A DNA stretch of 64,000 bases from Pyrenochaeta sp. MPI-SDFR-AT-0127 (GCA_020747015.1 JAGTJM010000009.1:434001-498000); one strand, 5' to 3'. Positions 1-12,180 are shown, counted from the first letter of the stretch. Notes: generated from the sequence alone by a model not told the origin. Translations and numbers: made by a program.

Positions 1-904
1 AATACTCGAGCAGAGATCAGCGGTCGCGTTATGTCGACCTCCCGGTTAGCGCCCGTCTTTCGCCTGCGGCTGACAGTGCACCTTATACCACTTTCCTGTT
101 CTTAAATCAGGTACAGATTTCTAGAATAACGCCAATTGACTTTCTTTGTCAGTATTGTATGCCGTCGTAATTCTACGAGGTTACAAAAGTAGCTGCATAC
201 AGAAAGTGCATGTAGCTATCACCAATCTTCAATCTGAACGAGGGTGCATGAAATATTGACGCCCCTACCGTAGTAAAGACATAGTGATCTACGATTCAGC
301 CCGCGCCTGCGGTTTGCTGCATGACGGAGTTTCCCACCTGGAAGCGATACGAAACAGCCGGGGTGGGGGGGGCCATGCGGCCCATTGTCTCGGCGTCCAC
401 AGCCATCAAGAGTGCCTAAGTTTAGGACTTGCTGGGTTCTGGATGGTGTAGCGCCTGCAGCATGGCGTCTCTGCGGCACCATATTCGGCCTACCAACAAC
501 TATCGGCAACTCTTTCGACTCTGGCTCTCACTAGTGGCGACGGCTTGAGACGCCGGCATACTCAAATGAGAATGTGCAGTGAGTGGAACACAGAGTTTGC
601 CAATAAACCGATCAGCTGTCGGGCTGAGCCTCAAGGTGGAGATTCAAGTGCTGGATTCGAGGCCATAGTAGACTGCAAGGATATGGGTCAATTTTGACCA
701 GGGTTGGTCTACTGTTCTTGGCCCAGACTTTTGGCCTTGAGCCATGGAACATGATAAGATTAGAGTCTTTCCGCCCTTCAACTTCGACTCTAAGGAATTC
801 AGCCCCAGGGATCTGATCGCTTGAGTGGCTGATGTCTCGTATTTGAATGGTATGAAGGGCTCCAGATCTTTTCCTCAGATTGTATCAATCCCTAATTCTA
901 TTTA
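1..904. other. Intergenic left edge, no gene seen
   Basis: No open frame here has protein-like composition or a recognisable motif. The longest reading, on the minus strand at 219-509, is short and carries no family signature. Part of the stretch probably serves as promoter or 5' exon for the HET-like gene that follows. A short ATG frame starting at 744 could be a first exon, but I could not find a convincing donor for it. Confidence 0.5.
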
Positions 905-1346
905 GGCCTACGCCCCGAACTTTCCTGGCAGACACGGTGGTGGATACGATCCTAACTCTCAAAACGGTGGCCCTTTTGTGCAAGTTCCATCTTACTACTC
1001 AACTCCGGTTCGAAGCCTTTGAGTTACCACTCATACCAACATCGCCAACTGACAAGTCACAGAGTCCCCCAGTTCACTGTGGTGGAGGGAACTACGACCC
1101 TAACTCTCCCTTCAAACAACCCCAAGTGATAGTCCAACCAGCGCCAGTCGCAGCACCAATTTTTCACCCACAAGCGACGAACTTTTCTCAGGTATATATG
1201 ATGAATGTTTCCCTCCTCATAGATCGCGCTTTTGACAAGATTTACAAGTCGTCTACTCCGTACTATCCTCAACCTCACCAACAACAGGCACAATACCATA
1301 ACACTTCGCCAAGTTTATTATCCCAGCTGTGTGCCTGCCTAAGATA
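905..1346 (+). other. Probable upstream exons of the HET-like gene (P/Y/Q-rich)
   Basis: Two coding-like blocks lie here. One reads GGGYDPNSQNGG around 939-975. The other reads CGGGNYDPNSPFKQPQ from about 1078 and continues as a Pro/Gln/Tyr-rich segment to a stop at 1346. A plausible intron (GT after ACTCCG near 1011, TCACAG near 1065) would join them. A third copy of the GGNYDP motif sits inside the gene that follows (about 2155-2172), which suggests these blocks belong to the same protein as an N-terminal extension. I could not close the frame from here to the ATG at 1373 with a normal-length intron, so the connection is unproven. The start may lie upstream of 905. Confidence 0.4.
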
Positions 1347-1372
1347 GATTAAATCCGAGATCTCAAGCCACG

Positions 1373-4260
1373 ATGGTTTCTAAGGAGGCTCAATCATCTG
1401 CGCATGAAGTTGCACAGTATGGGAACGGCACTTATCAGGGTGATGCACCAGTAGCAGTCAATACGCAAGGTCGATCATATATCGAGGTCCGGTTGCCTCA
1501 GCACATTAATAATATTGTTCGGTATCTGACTTTACATAGCGAGATGGACCGATGCGCTTGCGCGGCTACCGTCATATATTTGACCCTTACACGACAGTCA
1601 AATGGGGCTTCCCTAACTTCTATCGCAAGCCATCCCTTGGCTACCAGAAGCTTGGTCAAAACCGCCATCGGGACGTCTTTGATAGGGAGTGGGCGGGAGA
1701 TTACGATGACCGCTACATCTCTTGTAAGTGTCTATGTCAGAAGTAAATGTATAGCCAGACTAACATTGAATGAAGCATGGGATGGGAAAATCTCGAAATT
1801 GGTAGTTCAGGCTGTTGATGATATCTACGATAACAATACAGGATCCACATACAGGCGTACTTTCATTCGCAACATTGCGCCTCTGTACCTCAGATTGGCA
1901 AATTGGCCCTTCAACCACGTTGACTACTCAAAGAATGGAGGAAAACCCACTAGCGAGGGTATGTCACATCACAACTTTGTATGGCTGCAACTCTAACAGA
2001 TTCTAGACCTTCCGATGCTCTGCCTCAAGTGGTTTGTCGCATCTTGTGTCATCACCTTTGTGGTAAGCTGTATTCTATATCATCCATGACCCCGAATGCT
2101 AATTCGAGATAGATCTCTAGCCCTAGCCCAGCCAATCTTCCACCAAGAAATGGGGGCAACTACGACCCTGTACCTTACCAGTTCTTCGGATATTCCAAGG
2201 TAGCTAGGAACATGCTTGAAATGGATAGCCCTCGGGGTAATGGCTTGAACCAAACCAACCCGGTTGCTGAACGTGTCTTACGACCAAGATATCTCTGCTT
2301 CTTGCGAGAGCAGGGGGAGCCCGCCATGATCATGAATGTTGAAGAGTGGTATGTAAACCATAGCTAGCCCACATGAGCTTCTGCTGACTACAATAGGATT
2401 ACTCAATACAAGTCTGAGCGCAATCTGTCCTATGTGTTCATCGCATACACGGCAGAGCAATTCCAGACCACAGAAGATCTGCGGGTATTGCATCAAATTG
2501 CCGATGCGGCGGCTCGTAATGCAGGCGTGATGGCGTACTGGGTGGGCTGCTCTTGTATGCCTGATGAACAGATTCAGGAAGACGTAAGCATTAGCACTGA
2601 TTTACCAGACACGGATTTATCAACTGACCATTGTCAGGTCTATCGCATCTGTGATGTCATCCGTGGAGCTTCTTCCCTAGCCATCGCAGTTGGTCGTCCT
2701 CCGAACGACATGCATGGCATTAGCACTGCCGATCTTATGCTCCAGCAGTGGGGTCGCCGTATTTGGACGTTCCCCGAAATTCTTTTGGCTCCCGCTGGAA
2801 AGGACATCAAGGTTTATATGCGTGGTAGTGACCTTATGAACCCTTTGCTGGTCGCGAAGAATCAGTTTGCCGCCAAAGTTTGGAAAGATGACGCTCATGT
2901 TGCGCGACAGGTATATATACCACATATTCCCCCTATCACCTTTCATAGGAAGTCTAGCTAACAGGTGTAGCTCATCGATCATTATGAAGGTAATATGATT
3001 CTCAGCCAGCTAGAGCTTGTAACTCTTGCTCTTGAATGTCTACACAGGCGAGAAACAACACAGTATCTCCCAGGAGACCACAGTTACGCACTCATGGGGT
3101 AAGTGCACAGGTGCAAACTTTAATTAATACATATACTAACCTTGTATCTACACAGTCTTCTCCGAGTCCGTCCTCAAATAGATCCGACTGATACTGCGTT
3201 CCAAGCATTCGCACGGTATGCCTACTCAATTACGATGTGTTTTGTCACATCACTAACAATTATTAGTCTTTCCCTGGCGAATGGTAGCGATCAGTTACTC
3301 GAGCGATTGATCTGCGTGCTACCAAAGGATCCCAACCAGCCATGGCATTCAATGGACGATGCCTACCAGGCTAAGCTGTGGGACATCTTGCCACAAGACG
3401 TTGGTATCGCCGGTGTTGGTGAGGATGACAGCATTATCCTCGATGGATGTCGAGCAGCCAACGTGCGATGGAAATCATTTACACCTGTAGCGAACACTCG
3501 ACGTCCATCTTGGAAGCGCGCCTTGGCGGAGGCAATGCTGCGCTTAGGGGGCATAGTCTTCGTGATCGCCCTTGTTTTCCTTATCTTCATATTTCCGCTC
3601 GGCGTGATACTACTTGTCTACTCCCTCATTCTCATGGGTTTGTCGCCTTGGCTGTTGCGCATGATATATCTAGGCAAATTCTGGGATCAGCAATGCTGGT
3701 TCTTTGGCTTTGAGGGCTACATGGATATCGACACTATTGAGCGCCAGATTTTTGGTGGCAGAATGGGGCGTATGAAGTGGACAGCCTTTGCAAGTCCCTT
3801 GTCTCGGCATCATCGCAACGAGCATGGAGAATGCATTGGTGATGATCCAACATCGGATCCTGCGGTTGCTGCCATGGTTCAAAAGGCAAAGAACGCTGGT
3901 CCAGGTGAACAGCGTATCTTCACACTCGTCGATACTGGTAAGTTACCCGAGCCCATCACTCAAGCTGTTTTACATTACTAACGCCTGTCAGGCAATATGA
4001 CGGCTACTCTCTTCCTTGCCGAGCGCCCACCGGTCTGCTTTCTCATGGCTGGCTCGGAAGGTGGCATGAAGCGAATCATCGGTTGCTCTTACGACTGGAC
4101 TACCGCGACCATGTACCGCGAGACGGTATTGCGTCTTGAGACAAGGTTTGAAGATAGAATGTCACGTATCGGCCGAGTAAAGATTGGATTCAAGCGAGGG
4201 CAACACCCTTTCGCACCACTACAGCAAGTTGGTGAGGCGGCTGGGCAACAGGTGAAATAG
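1373..4260 (+). CDS. HET-like multi-exon membrane protein
   Basis: Eleven exons close one frame of 786 residues: 1373-1486, 1540-1723, 1776-1958, 2007-2062, 2113-2348, 2397-2583, 2638-2910, 2971-3098, 3156-3215, 3267-3937, 3992-4260. Introns are 48-60 bp. Exon 4 encodes a hydrophobic segment (about residues 161-178). The next exons hold a divergent HET-type core: YVFIAYTAEQF, an AYWVGCSCM strand, EDVYRICDVIRGA and WGRRIWTFPEILL, matching in order the HET landmarks of a short catalytic-looking strand, a residue run before the decision helix and the W-x-x-x-W-T-x-x-E motif. A conserved LPGDHSYALMGLLR block follows. Two further membrane segments lie at about residues 565-607, then a soluble tail. 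HET proteins act in non-self recognition and cell death; this membrane-anchored subclass has no defined role that I know. The start is the first ATG of the closed frame, but upstream exons are possible. Confidence 0.75.
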
Positions 4261-6206
4261 AGCGGCCACTACTAGTACGAAGCGTATCCACTTTCTTTTC
4301 TATGGTCTATAGTATGAAAGCTACGGGTTTATAATTGCTGATTATGCTTACTTTGTTGGTTGCTCAGTTATGTCAGACATCTGTACTTACGAAGAAGCTA
4401 TGAAATCGTCTATATCTTCAAAATTTATCCATCTTCAACGCAGTGACCTTATTGGCATCCCAGCATCGCGCAAATGTTTGCACACAGTCCTACGACATAT
4501 CCGACTTGAAAAGTCAAAGATATGAATATTTTCAAAACTTCCGTGTGATTCAACAAGTATGCTTCATAATTGAGTAAGAGAGCCTGTGAACATGCTGCTC
4601 TCAGCCGTGCATGAGTATTCGTGGGGATGGAGATTAGAACGGGATGACATGCCGACGCCTGGCCCAAGCTTTTGTGGACACTCTGTCAATCTCTGATGCA
4701 CAGCCCTCTGTTCATCAGATGTTACATTTAACTTCGATCGGATTCCCACAGTGTCTGAGCACGAAACTAAGAAATTGAATTTGTAAGGACAATATTGAGG
4801 CGCAAGGGTATTGTTGAAAAGGCCGCAAAGTCCATCATGTCAAAAGCGAGACGGCAACAAAGGGAAGTGGGCCGAGGTTGGCTTGCAGATGATACGATGT
4901 ACTAATATCACGGGCCGCAGCGGGAAGATCTCGATGGAAGCTTGAATCAACGTAGATTAATGCTAGAAAAAGATTCATTTCTTAGTAGTCAATCGCACAA
5001 CGAGCTTCGGAAAGCGCATGGACGGGCAGTGTCCATGAAAAACCACATGACCCGGCTGCTGCGTTGTCCCGAGTCCCATAGGCACGCAACGGCGTTCTGT
5101 ATGTGTCGTACGGCTAAAAGACGCACAATGCGGTTGATGCATGGGAAAGAGAAAACTCTCAAGGATAAATGCCCCAGATTATTCACCAAAGGTCGTTTTA
5201 TTGCCAAAGTCTACTTTCTAATGACCTGCAACAATGTCAGCAGTACTGATAACATCATCACAGAAACTGTGGTGCACCTTGCAGACTACACTGTGGCTCC
5301 TGCTAATTAGATTCAGAACGTTGTTGTATGGCGCAGTAGCATTGTTGACAGGTTCCTACGCAACGAGTAGGACCCTCGTCGTCGTCAGCCTCTTGCCAAC
5401 GCTGAAACACGTCGGCTCAGCAGCTCCAGGCGGCTATATCACTGGAGGCAATTTCATGACCAATGTAAAGCACAAGTAAAAGAGCTAGGTATGGTCGGAA
5501 AAGTTCAGGTCTCGCAGGAACGATTGCAGGGAACACTAAAGGTGATGAGGGCAGACAAACCGGGGTAACACACACTAACAGTGTTATCTCATCGAATTCC
5601 TAGAAACATCGAGCACCTGTTCGCTTGGCTTTATGTACGCCGAACATTGGAAAGAGGGCAGTTCATCTCACTCCTCAATGTAAACATCTGGTTCGAAATT
5701 ATAACCAAATAGTCCAGATTGTAGGACAACTTGCAATTTATACATATCACAGGCGCCCAGGGATCAACAGAACGTAACCACTGTGCCAATTTGATAGTGA
5801 AAGGATTGTCTCCCGCTCATAATCTGAGGTTAGATCAAGCACCAATGACTGGGGAAAAAATAGCTTGATTGAAGTCAGCGTGATGGTCAACAATGTTGTC
5901 ATAAAGCCTGAGAAAGTCTGAAGATGTTGTGTTGATTGTTCGAACGAGCGAGGAGTTACGCTAGGAGTTACGCTATCGGTTTCTCTTGTACATTGAAGAT
6001 CCTTTTCAATTGTATCCGACAAATAACTATGACCGTAACACGAGCAACTCAAGTCCAATCTCGAAGCGCAAAGAGAACAACATATGATGAGAGATAAAGC
6101 CACCCCCAGAAGTGAAATGGTTGTTAGCAACCCCGATTCGCAACTCCCAGTGACCCGCCCATGACCGGACTCTTCCACTCAACCCCACCAAACATCGAAT
6201 GATCGC
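4261..6206. other. Intergenic, no gene supported
   Basis: This stretch between the HET-like gene and the pectate lyase 3' end has only short frames without motifs. A minus-strand frame at 5747-6178 has hydrophobic runs but begins at GTG, not ATG, and lies in the likely 3' UTR of the pectate lyase. It contains a perfect 12-bp tandem duplication, listed separately. Confidence 0.5.
5951..5974. repeat. 12-bp direct tandem duplication
   Basis: The unit AGGAGTTACGCT occurs twice back to back at 5951-5962 and 5963-5974 without mismatch. It is probably a recent slippage event in non-coding DNA downstream of the pectate lyase. Confidence 0.85.
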
Positions 6207-7240
6207 CTAGAAGTTGAGAGTCGCACCAGCGGAGCCAACAACGGAGGACTTGACATTCGAGGTGGAAATGAGGGAGTACGAATAAGGAACAGAGTTCAGA
6301 GTACCAGCCAAAGCTGTGTTGGATGCACCACCAAAGTCGTTGTTCTTGGCAACAGCGTAGCCTGCATCAGTGGAGTAAAGCGGGTTCTTAGAGCCTGAGA
6401 AGACGTTGTTCTCGACGAGGACCTGAGCGCCTTGGCGGGTATTGATGCCGTCATTGACAGCTTCGAAGTAGCTGTTGAAAACGTGTCCAGTACCGAAGCG
6501 CAGACTGGGTGCACGGCTGTTGATGTTCTTCCAGTAGTTGTTGGCATAGGTGACTCGCAAGTGGCCCTTGTCTTCAGAGCCGTTGTTGTCGGAGTGGCCG
6601 ATTAGGCTGGCCTTCCAGTGGTCATGGAAGTAGGTGTTACTGATTGTAATGTAATCGCCAGCATGAGTGATATCAATCAGACCATCGTAGTAGTCCTTGT
6701 CGTGGCTCAAGTCCGATGACACGTCAAGGTGGTCGAGCCAGACGTTGCTCGAGAGTTGAATACCAATGGCATCACCATTCTCAGCCAGCACCTTAGAGAA
6801 CTTCAAATTTCGAATGATGATGTTCTTCTTCTCCTTGATGATATGACCAATGCCGACCAAAGCTGAGAGAATTGTTAGTTGATGAACAAGTTGTCGTGAT
6901 ACGAAATCTGCTTACAAGCACCCTGCTTGCCGACGATAGTCTTGTTGCTTCCAATCTTTACGTTCTTTGCGGGGCCAGTAATGGTTCCGCTCACAATGAC
7001 GATCTTGGCTGTATCATCTCCTACCGCTGCAGTGTACTGTGCAAGGGTAGAGACAGTGACGGTAGCACCTCCAGCGCCTCCCTTGGTTCCACCGTTCAGA
7101 GTGGCATAACCAACGGTTGCAGCGTCGGTGATAGCCGCACGCTTTTCGATCGCTCGATGCTCTGGAAGCTCAAGTTCCGGGGTTGGGGCACTCAAAGACA
7201 CCTGAGCGATGGCAAGGATAGCGGCGATGAAAGACTTCAT
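6207..7240 (-). CDS. Secreted pectate lyase, PL1 family
   Basis: Two exons (7240-6916 and 6862-6207, intron 53 bp) give 326 residues. It starts with a signal peptide (MKSFIAAILAIAQVSLSA) followed by a short pro-segment ending in EKR, a Kex2-type processing site. The parallel beta-helix of PL1 is evident: WLDHLDVSSD and YYDGLIDI carry the aspartates that bind calcium in this family, followed by SNTYFHDHWKASLIG, and NSRAPSLRFGTGH with the region of the catalytic arginine. By family, it cleaves polygalacturonate by calcium-dependent beta-elimination outside the cell. Length is normal for fungal PL1 enzymes. The neighbouring AA9 enzyme, transcribed away from it, makes this a small island of plant-cell-wall genes. 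Pectin lyase is the alternative, but the motif set fits pectate lyase better. Confidence 0.93.
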
Positions 7241-8247
7241 TGTGATGAAAAGATGTAGAGAAAGGCTGAGGCTGTGGTAGAGGATGAGGGAAGAAGAAAG
7301 AGAAGGAATAAGACAGTTACTTATAGTGTTCGAACCATTTCGAATTCAATTGAGGTCGAGAAAGTATACAGTTGCAACTGACCCATAACACGGGATAATG
7401 GTCGTTTCACTTACGTTGACATGGCGTAAGCTATGATACTAAACTAGCTTTACACGACCTGATTGGAGCAGTAATTGAATTCGACATCTCACCCCACCCT
7501 ACCTTCCAATATCAACGATGGTGTAATTTGAGCACGTCAAAGATGTGTTGCAGAGATACCAGTCTAGTGGTGGATGTTGTAGAAATGAACGTGATAATCC
7601 TGAACAAACCAATGACGCGACAACATCCATGAATGACGGACGTAGACTCCACGAATCGGATTGCCCAGTTGTTCTTTTGACGGACCAGGAGAAGAAGTTT
7701 GCGGCAATGTTTATCAGTCTACTTGAATGCTTGCCTTTCTATCTCCAAGACCACTTTTCTTCGTCGGCTTCAAACAGCGTTTCGTACAACTTGCCAGTGC
7801 AAGATTTGGACATGTAGGCAAGGTTTCTGGCATATCAAGCTGAACAGACAACCTTCTGCAACGTGCACGCTGTGCTGGACCATTAATTGGCCTGGCGTGG
7901 TCAAGGCGATCTAGCAAAGCTTGTTTGTTGGAAACCGTGGCGGGAGTACTACTACGCAAATTAAGCACCACAGAGTGGGTAATCCCTGACATAATCTGAC
8001 CAATCGACTGGGAGCACATCCGCCACCAATTAACCCTTGACACCGGCGATCGAATTCATTTAGATCTGCTTCCAATATCCTCTTCTTGTTAAGTTAATGA
8101 AAAGGCGGAAAATTGGGAGTCCGTCACTAGAGTACCACAAACATGGAAGGTAAAAAACGTCATGGTAAACCACATCTTGCACCATTTCATGGCTAGATCC
8201 TAAACATTGTTTTGAGCAAACCTCCAACAAAGACCAAATTTTACATC
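7241..8247. promoter_or_regulatory. Divergent intergenic region between PL1 and AA9 genes
   Basis: About one kilobase separates the start codons of two divergently transcribed secreted-enzyme genes, so it holds both promoters. The 80 bases nearest the pectate lyase start are purine-rich on the plus strand, that is CT-rich in the gene's own direction, as is common in fungal 5' leaders. No coding frame is convincing. I did not find a binding site that would prove shared control. Confidence 0.45.
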
Positions 8248-9061
8248 ATGCGTAATCTCGCGGTATCTTCAGTCGCTCTCATCTTTTTCGTTAGCAATGT
8301 CGTCGCGCATGGGTATGTTTTGAACATTGCCTTGGTTTTCGTCATTTCTTCTCATTCTAACGTGCTCCAGTCACCCTCAATACCACATCTTGGGGGGGAA
8401 AACCTATACAGCATTTCTTCCAGTCGCTACACCCAACTATTCCGCAGATGCTCCCGGCATCACTCGCAAGATTGGCAGCGAAGGCCCAGTGACAGACATC
8501 AGCACCTCAAACATAACCTGCAACATTGGAGCTGTACCTATTCTCAACTCTGACGGCACTTCTCGCGTTGGGGAAGTCACGGCTGGGACTAATGTCACTT
8601 TTGCGTGGAATGGCTTCACGCACTCTGGGCCAGTGATGACCTATATGGCCAAGTGCTCGCCAGATTGTGGGCACTTCACCGGAAGTCAAGGTGCAGTATG
8701 GTTCAAAGTCGACGAGATAGGATATGATACCACTGTTGGAGCATGGGGAACTCAGTTCCTGGCCGACCAAAAGTACAAGTGGAACACTCGCATTCCTCAG
8801 TGCCTAGAAAGTGGAGAGTATCTGGTTCGACAAGAGATTATGGGTATGGGCGCATGCAGTGTGAAGGGCAAATGTCAATTCTATCCGCATTGTGTACAGG
8901 TTAAGGTGGTGCAAGGGCTTGGAACCAAGGCACCAAGCGCTGCACAGTTGATCAGTCTGCCAGGCGGCTACAAAGCTGACGATAAAGGTATTTTTTGGAA
9001 CACCAACACGCAGGACCCAAAGGATTACAAAACGCCTGGTCCAGCTGTTTTCACCTGCTGA
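8248..9061 (+). CDS. AA9 lytic polysaccharide monooxygenase
   Basis: Two exons (8248-8312 and 8371-9061, intron 58 bp) encode 251 residues. The signal peptide (MRNLAVSSVALIFFVSNVVA) ends directly before HGHPQYHILGG, so the mature protein begins with the histidine that forms the copper brace in AA9. The second copper histidine is expected in FTHSGPVMTYMAKC, and QFYPHCVQVKV matches the conserved Q-x-Y region with the axial tyrosine. The cysteines in CSPDCGHF and near CSVKGKCQFYPHC fit the family's disulfides. The protein has only the catalytic domain, with no CBM1 and no long linker. By family, it oxidatively cleaves cellulose or related glucans outside the cell. The intron splits the second codon of the mature protein, which fixes the His1 assignment. 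Confidence 0.93.
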
Positions 9062-10402
9062 AAGGAGATTAAATTTGTTGTAGATAGTTGCTTGATAAAT
9101 CCCAGCTGTTCTAGACATATCTCGGTGTAGAATCGAGGAAATGGAAAGTGTTGTTTGGCCAGCTTCTCGGCGCAAGGCCACCAAGCCTCGTATAGCACTT
9201 TGTGATTAACCCGAATTCGACGCGGAGATACGTTCAAAATGTACTCATGACGGGAGCTCAGTAAATATCTGGCCCACTCAGAGCACATATAGATGCTGCA
9301 CATGATGACTTGTTTTCCTGTCAGGGTGTGCCGTGACTCCGAGTTATCCGTACACCTCCCAGTTGAATGGTGGAAATTGTTTGACCAGATGCTGCAGCCC
9401 ACCATCTTCCTCAAGCGATGTTATCCTTGCGGTTATCATTAAATGATGCGAAGCATTCGGTAGCTGCAAGCATAACTCTCGCAGATAATGGTCGACCAAT
9501 CGGCGGTAGAATAAGTATTGTCTGGGCGAGCAGCTGGTTGAGTTAAGGCAATCAGGCAGATGCGTTCCAAATGATACCATGTTTTACAACTTTCCATAAA
9601 GTAGGAGGCCATCGGTATTGGTTTGGCCTTTCATTTGCTTGGATAAGCAGAGAGGGGAGGGGAGTTCGAAAACCAAACAACGATTCCAGTCTGTGGGAAT
9701 GTAAATTCGTATCTTATGATATCTAAGCAACTGCTCAACTCTTAAGAATTGTAAATTGCTTCAAGAAATGCAAACACTGATGAGAGACAAGAAGATGGAA
9801 AGTTCATGAGACTTTTATTGCTTCCAAGATCTACTCTTCCCGATTATGCTTGAATAAGAACCATTAGACATTATCAATTCAAGGGTACTTGTTGGCCTGG
9901 TCAATCGTGTCTCGGGGGGAGATTACTATTTGGAGAGCAATGGTGGTTACGATCAAATGCATTCAACATTCAAAACGATGAACAGATTCAAAGCCCCAAG
10001 TTATTTCCATTCCATGCTTTTAAAGAGAGTTTGAGAGGGTAATATCCACTAGAGGCTCTTTATCTGCATAGGATTGACTTGACTTTGTTCTTGGCTTCAG
10101 ATAACTCCAACACTGTGTACCAGTCATCATTAGTTCCTCATCTCACATGATGGAACAATTTTCTATGTTTGAATATCCGAATTTTAATCTTCGTGCCTTA
10201 AAATTCACCATCGACCGCATGAATAGGTTTATGAAGGGACACTTAACAGAAATCTATGTCGTGAAGCCGATATTTTTGCCACTCAGGCCGTTCTGCAACG
10301 TAGCATGAGAAACGAAGTTTCCCAAAGCTGCCCCCTTCCATGAACCTAGGTTCTGCGAGATACACGATCTCCACTCGGAAGCCAGAAATAGCTCTGAGAT
10401 CG
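9062..10402. other. Intergenic, AT-rich, no gene seen
   Basis: It contains the 3' end of the AA9 gene and then AT-rich DNA with many stops in all frames. Minus-strand frames of 78-129 residues at 9025-9580 have no motif and overlap the AA9 terminator region. Nothing further is supported. Confidence 0.5.
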
Positions 10403-11071
10403 TTATGCTGATGTACTCCACTGTTCTGTGATTTCCACGTATCGGTCTGGAAAGAAGTATGCGACACCATACGCAGCGAAAGATGTGCAGGTCGGGATTG
10501 CTGTTACAAGACCGCCCTGCAAGGATGACTTTTGGACAACGGCGACTAAACACATGCAAAAGCTAGTTATAGCCACTGTAAGGAGAATATATCTAGACTC
10601 GTCAGAAAGCCTAGCATAATCTGCGACCAGAAACTCACAGCCGATGATTGGACACGCGATGGCATTGGATCATAAAATACGTCAAGGTAAGAAATGACCA
10701 GGCCCCTAAAACCCTAAATTTGTTTGAGCACGACGTTAGAGAGAACTATGAGATAGGTTAAGGCCAGCTTACATCCAAGATGCTTTTGGGGTGATGGCGG
10801 CATCGTTGCGCATCATGAGCCACAACACGCTAGTGATGCCCATCGAAGGACCAACCAGTGTTCCCGAGAAAGCCACCGCATAGTGGCCAATTAGAACAAG
10901 AAACGTAAGGCAGATCCCAATGGGAACTCTGCGGCGATAGTGGTGGCTGACCTGGTCATGGGACAGGGCATATGGTTCGTCGAGCGCGAGTGCGGGTGCG
11001 GCCAGAGCAGAAAGGGTAAAGGCAAAGATTACCCACATTTGTAAGCGAGCGCGATTCTGGTAGCCCCTCAT
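10403..11071 (-). CDS. Small membrane protein, paralogue A, unknown function
   Basis: Three exons (11071-10773, 10713-10639, 10592-10403) close a 187-residue frame. I read an N-terminal hydrophobic or signal segment (MWVIFAFTLSALAAPALA), a lumenal stretch, then four hydrophobic segments: GICLTFLVLIGHYAVAFSG, SMGITSVLWLMM, VLGAWSFLTLTYFMI and LYILLTVAITSFCMCLVAVV, ending near FAAYGVAYFFPDRY. The locus at 14087-14759 shares the same domain order, intron phases and key strings (SMGxTxVxWxxMRN, GAW, LY(I/V)xL, xAYxVAxFxPD), so the two are paralogues. The second intron must use the acceptor at 10593-10594 (TCTAG); the nearer TTACAG breaks the frame. I do not recognise the family. The start could also be the methionine at residue 12. 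Confidence 0.62.
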
Positions 11072-12180
11072 GTTGGAAATCTTTGACGAGTCCAACACGT
11101 GACGCGCAAAGTGCGAAGAAGGCAAACGCACGTGACTGAGGCGTCCAGTAGCAGCTGTTTTGAATCCTCTGGCCACTATGAAACTCGAGTCTAGGATTGT
11201 GTTAAAGCAGGATTGGGCAGTGATGTAGTCGTTGGTATGGACAAGCCTTCTTGGGTTCTCCCACAAAGAAAATGCACTTTCCTTCTGAGTGACTGTGTGT
11301 GGGCAGCATCATCGTTTAATACGGGACATTGCGGCTCTTTCCACGCCGACCACAATCGAACGGACAACGAGGCAACGAGGCAACGAGGCACGTCTTTACC
11401 TTTACCGCATTGAGCAGTACCCAGCCAATTGCAGCCTGCCGAGCCACTGTAGGCCGAGTATGCACACCTGTGATTTGCCAGACGTTATTTACGATGCCAC
11501 TCGTCCGAAGAGCACTTCTCTTGAGTCGTCAGATGTCCAGCCACTGGTCTACGCCACTGGGCTGGGAGCATGCGCGTCTGTGCGAAAATGAGTGTGAGCG
11601 GCAGACAGAGGCTATACTGCTCTGGTCATCACTAGAGAGTTCATCATGCTCTACTGTAATCAAGTAAAGAGCCCAACTGGAAGGGTGAAGACTGGAGGGT
11701 GAATGGGTGAACATTTGGCTCGAGACGAACATCTTATCTCGCCTGCTATTATCATGCAGCCCCGCTTGGTGATCATTGAAGATAGGTCAGATGCAACAAT
11801 TCTTTCCAATCGATTTAGAGATCTCAGTTCTCCGTGCTACTTAAGACCGACTACAATATGAACTGCTCAGCTTTCGCAAACAACATCGCTAGCCAGTCTC
11901 ACTTATGATCCTCACCCCAACAAAGATTGAACGGCACTGACACATTCGACGCTTCTTCTGTAGACTTAGGGAACGGATGAGAATACGTACCCAGTGAAAT
12001 CAATCCAGAAAACCCTGAACTTCAATCCATGATGCTTGAGTATATAATGGGGAGTAAATTCTCAACTTAGCAGATATAGGCGACAGCCGGTACCCTCGTC
12101 TCAGGAATCCCGGTTGACATATGTGAGATTCAATAGCCTCTCATTCGTGACCAAGGGATGCATTCTGACTGTGTGTCTCT
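11072..12180. other. Intergenic, no gene supported
   Basis: Overlapping short frames at 11191-11732 on both strands look like composition artefacts: they are Arg/Ser-rich and mutually antisense, with no motif. The segment probably carries the promoter of paralogue A and the 3' end of the uncertain membrane locus at 12181. Confidence 0.5.

Noticed and set aside
5675..5686. tRNA-like B-box (GGTTCGAAATT)
   Set aside because: No matching A-box, acceptor stem or anticodon loop around it; similar isolated matches elsewhere were also dismissed.
5747..6178. 143-residue minus-strand frame with hydrophobic segments
   Set aside because: It begins at GTG rather than ATG, lies in the 3' flank of the pectate lyase and includes a slippage duplication; no motif.
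10575..10576. TTACAG acceptor for the last intron of paralogue A
   Set aside because: It gives an immediate stop; the upstream TCTAG acceptor closes the frame and restores alignment to paralogue B.
11191..11732. Cluster of overlapping frames on both strands
   Set aside because: Mutually antisense, low-complexity, no motif; typical shadow frames of non-coding DNA.
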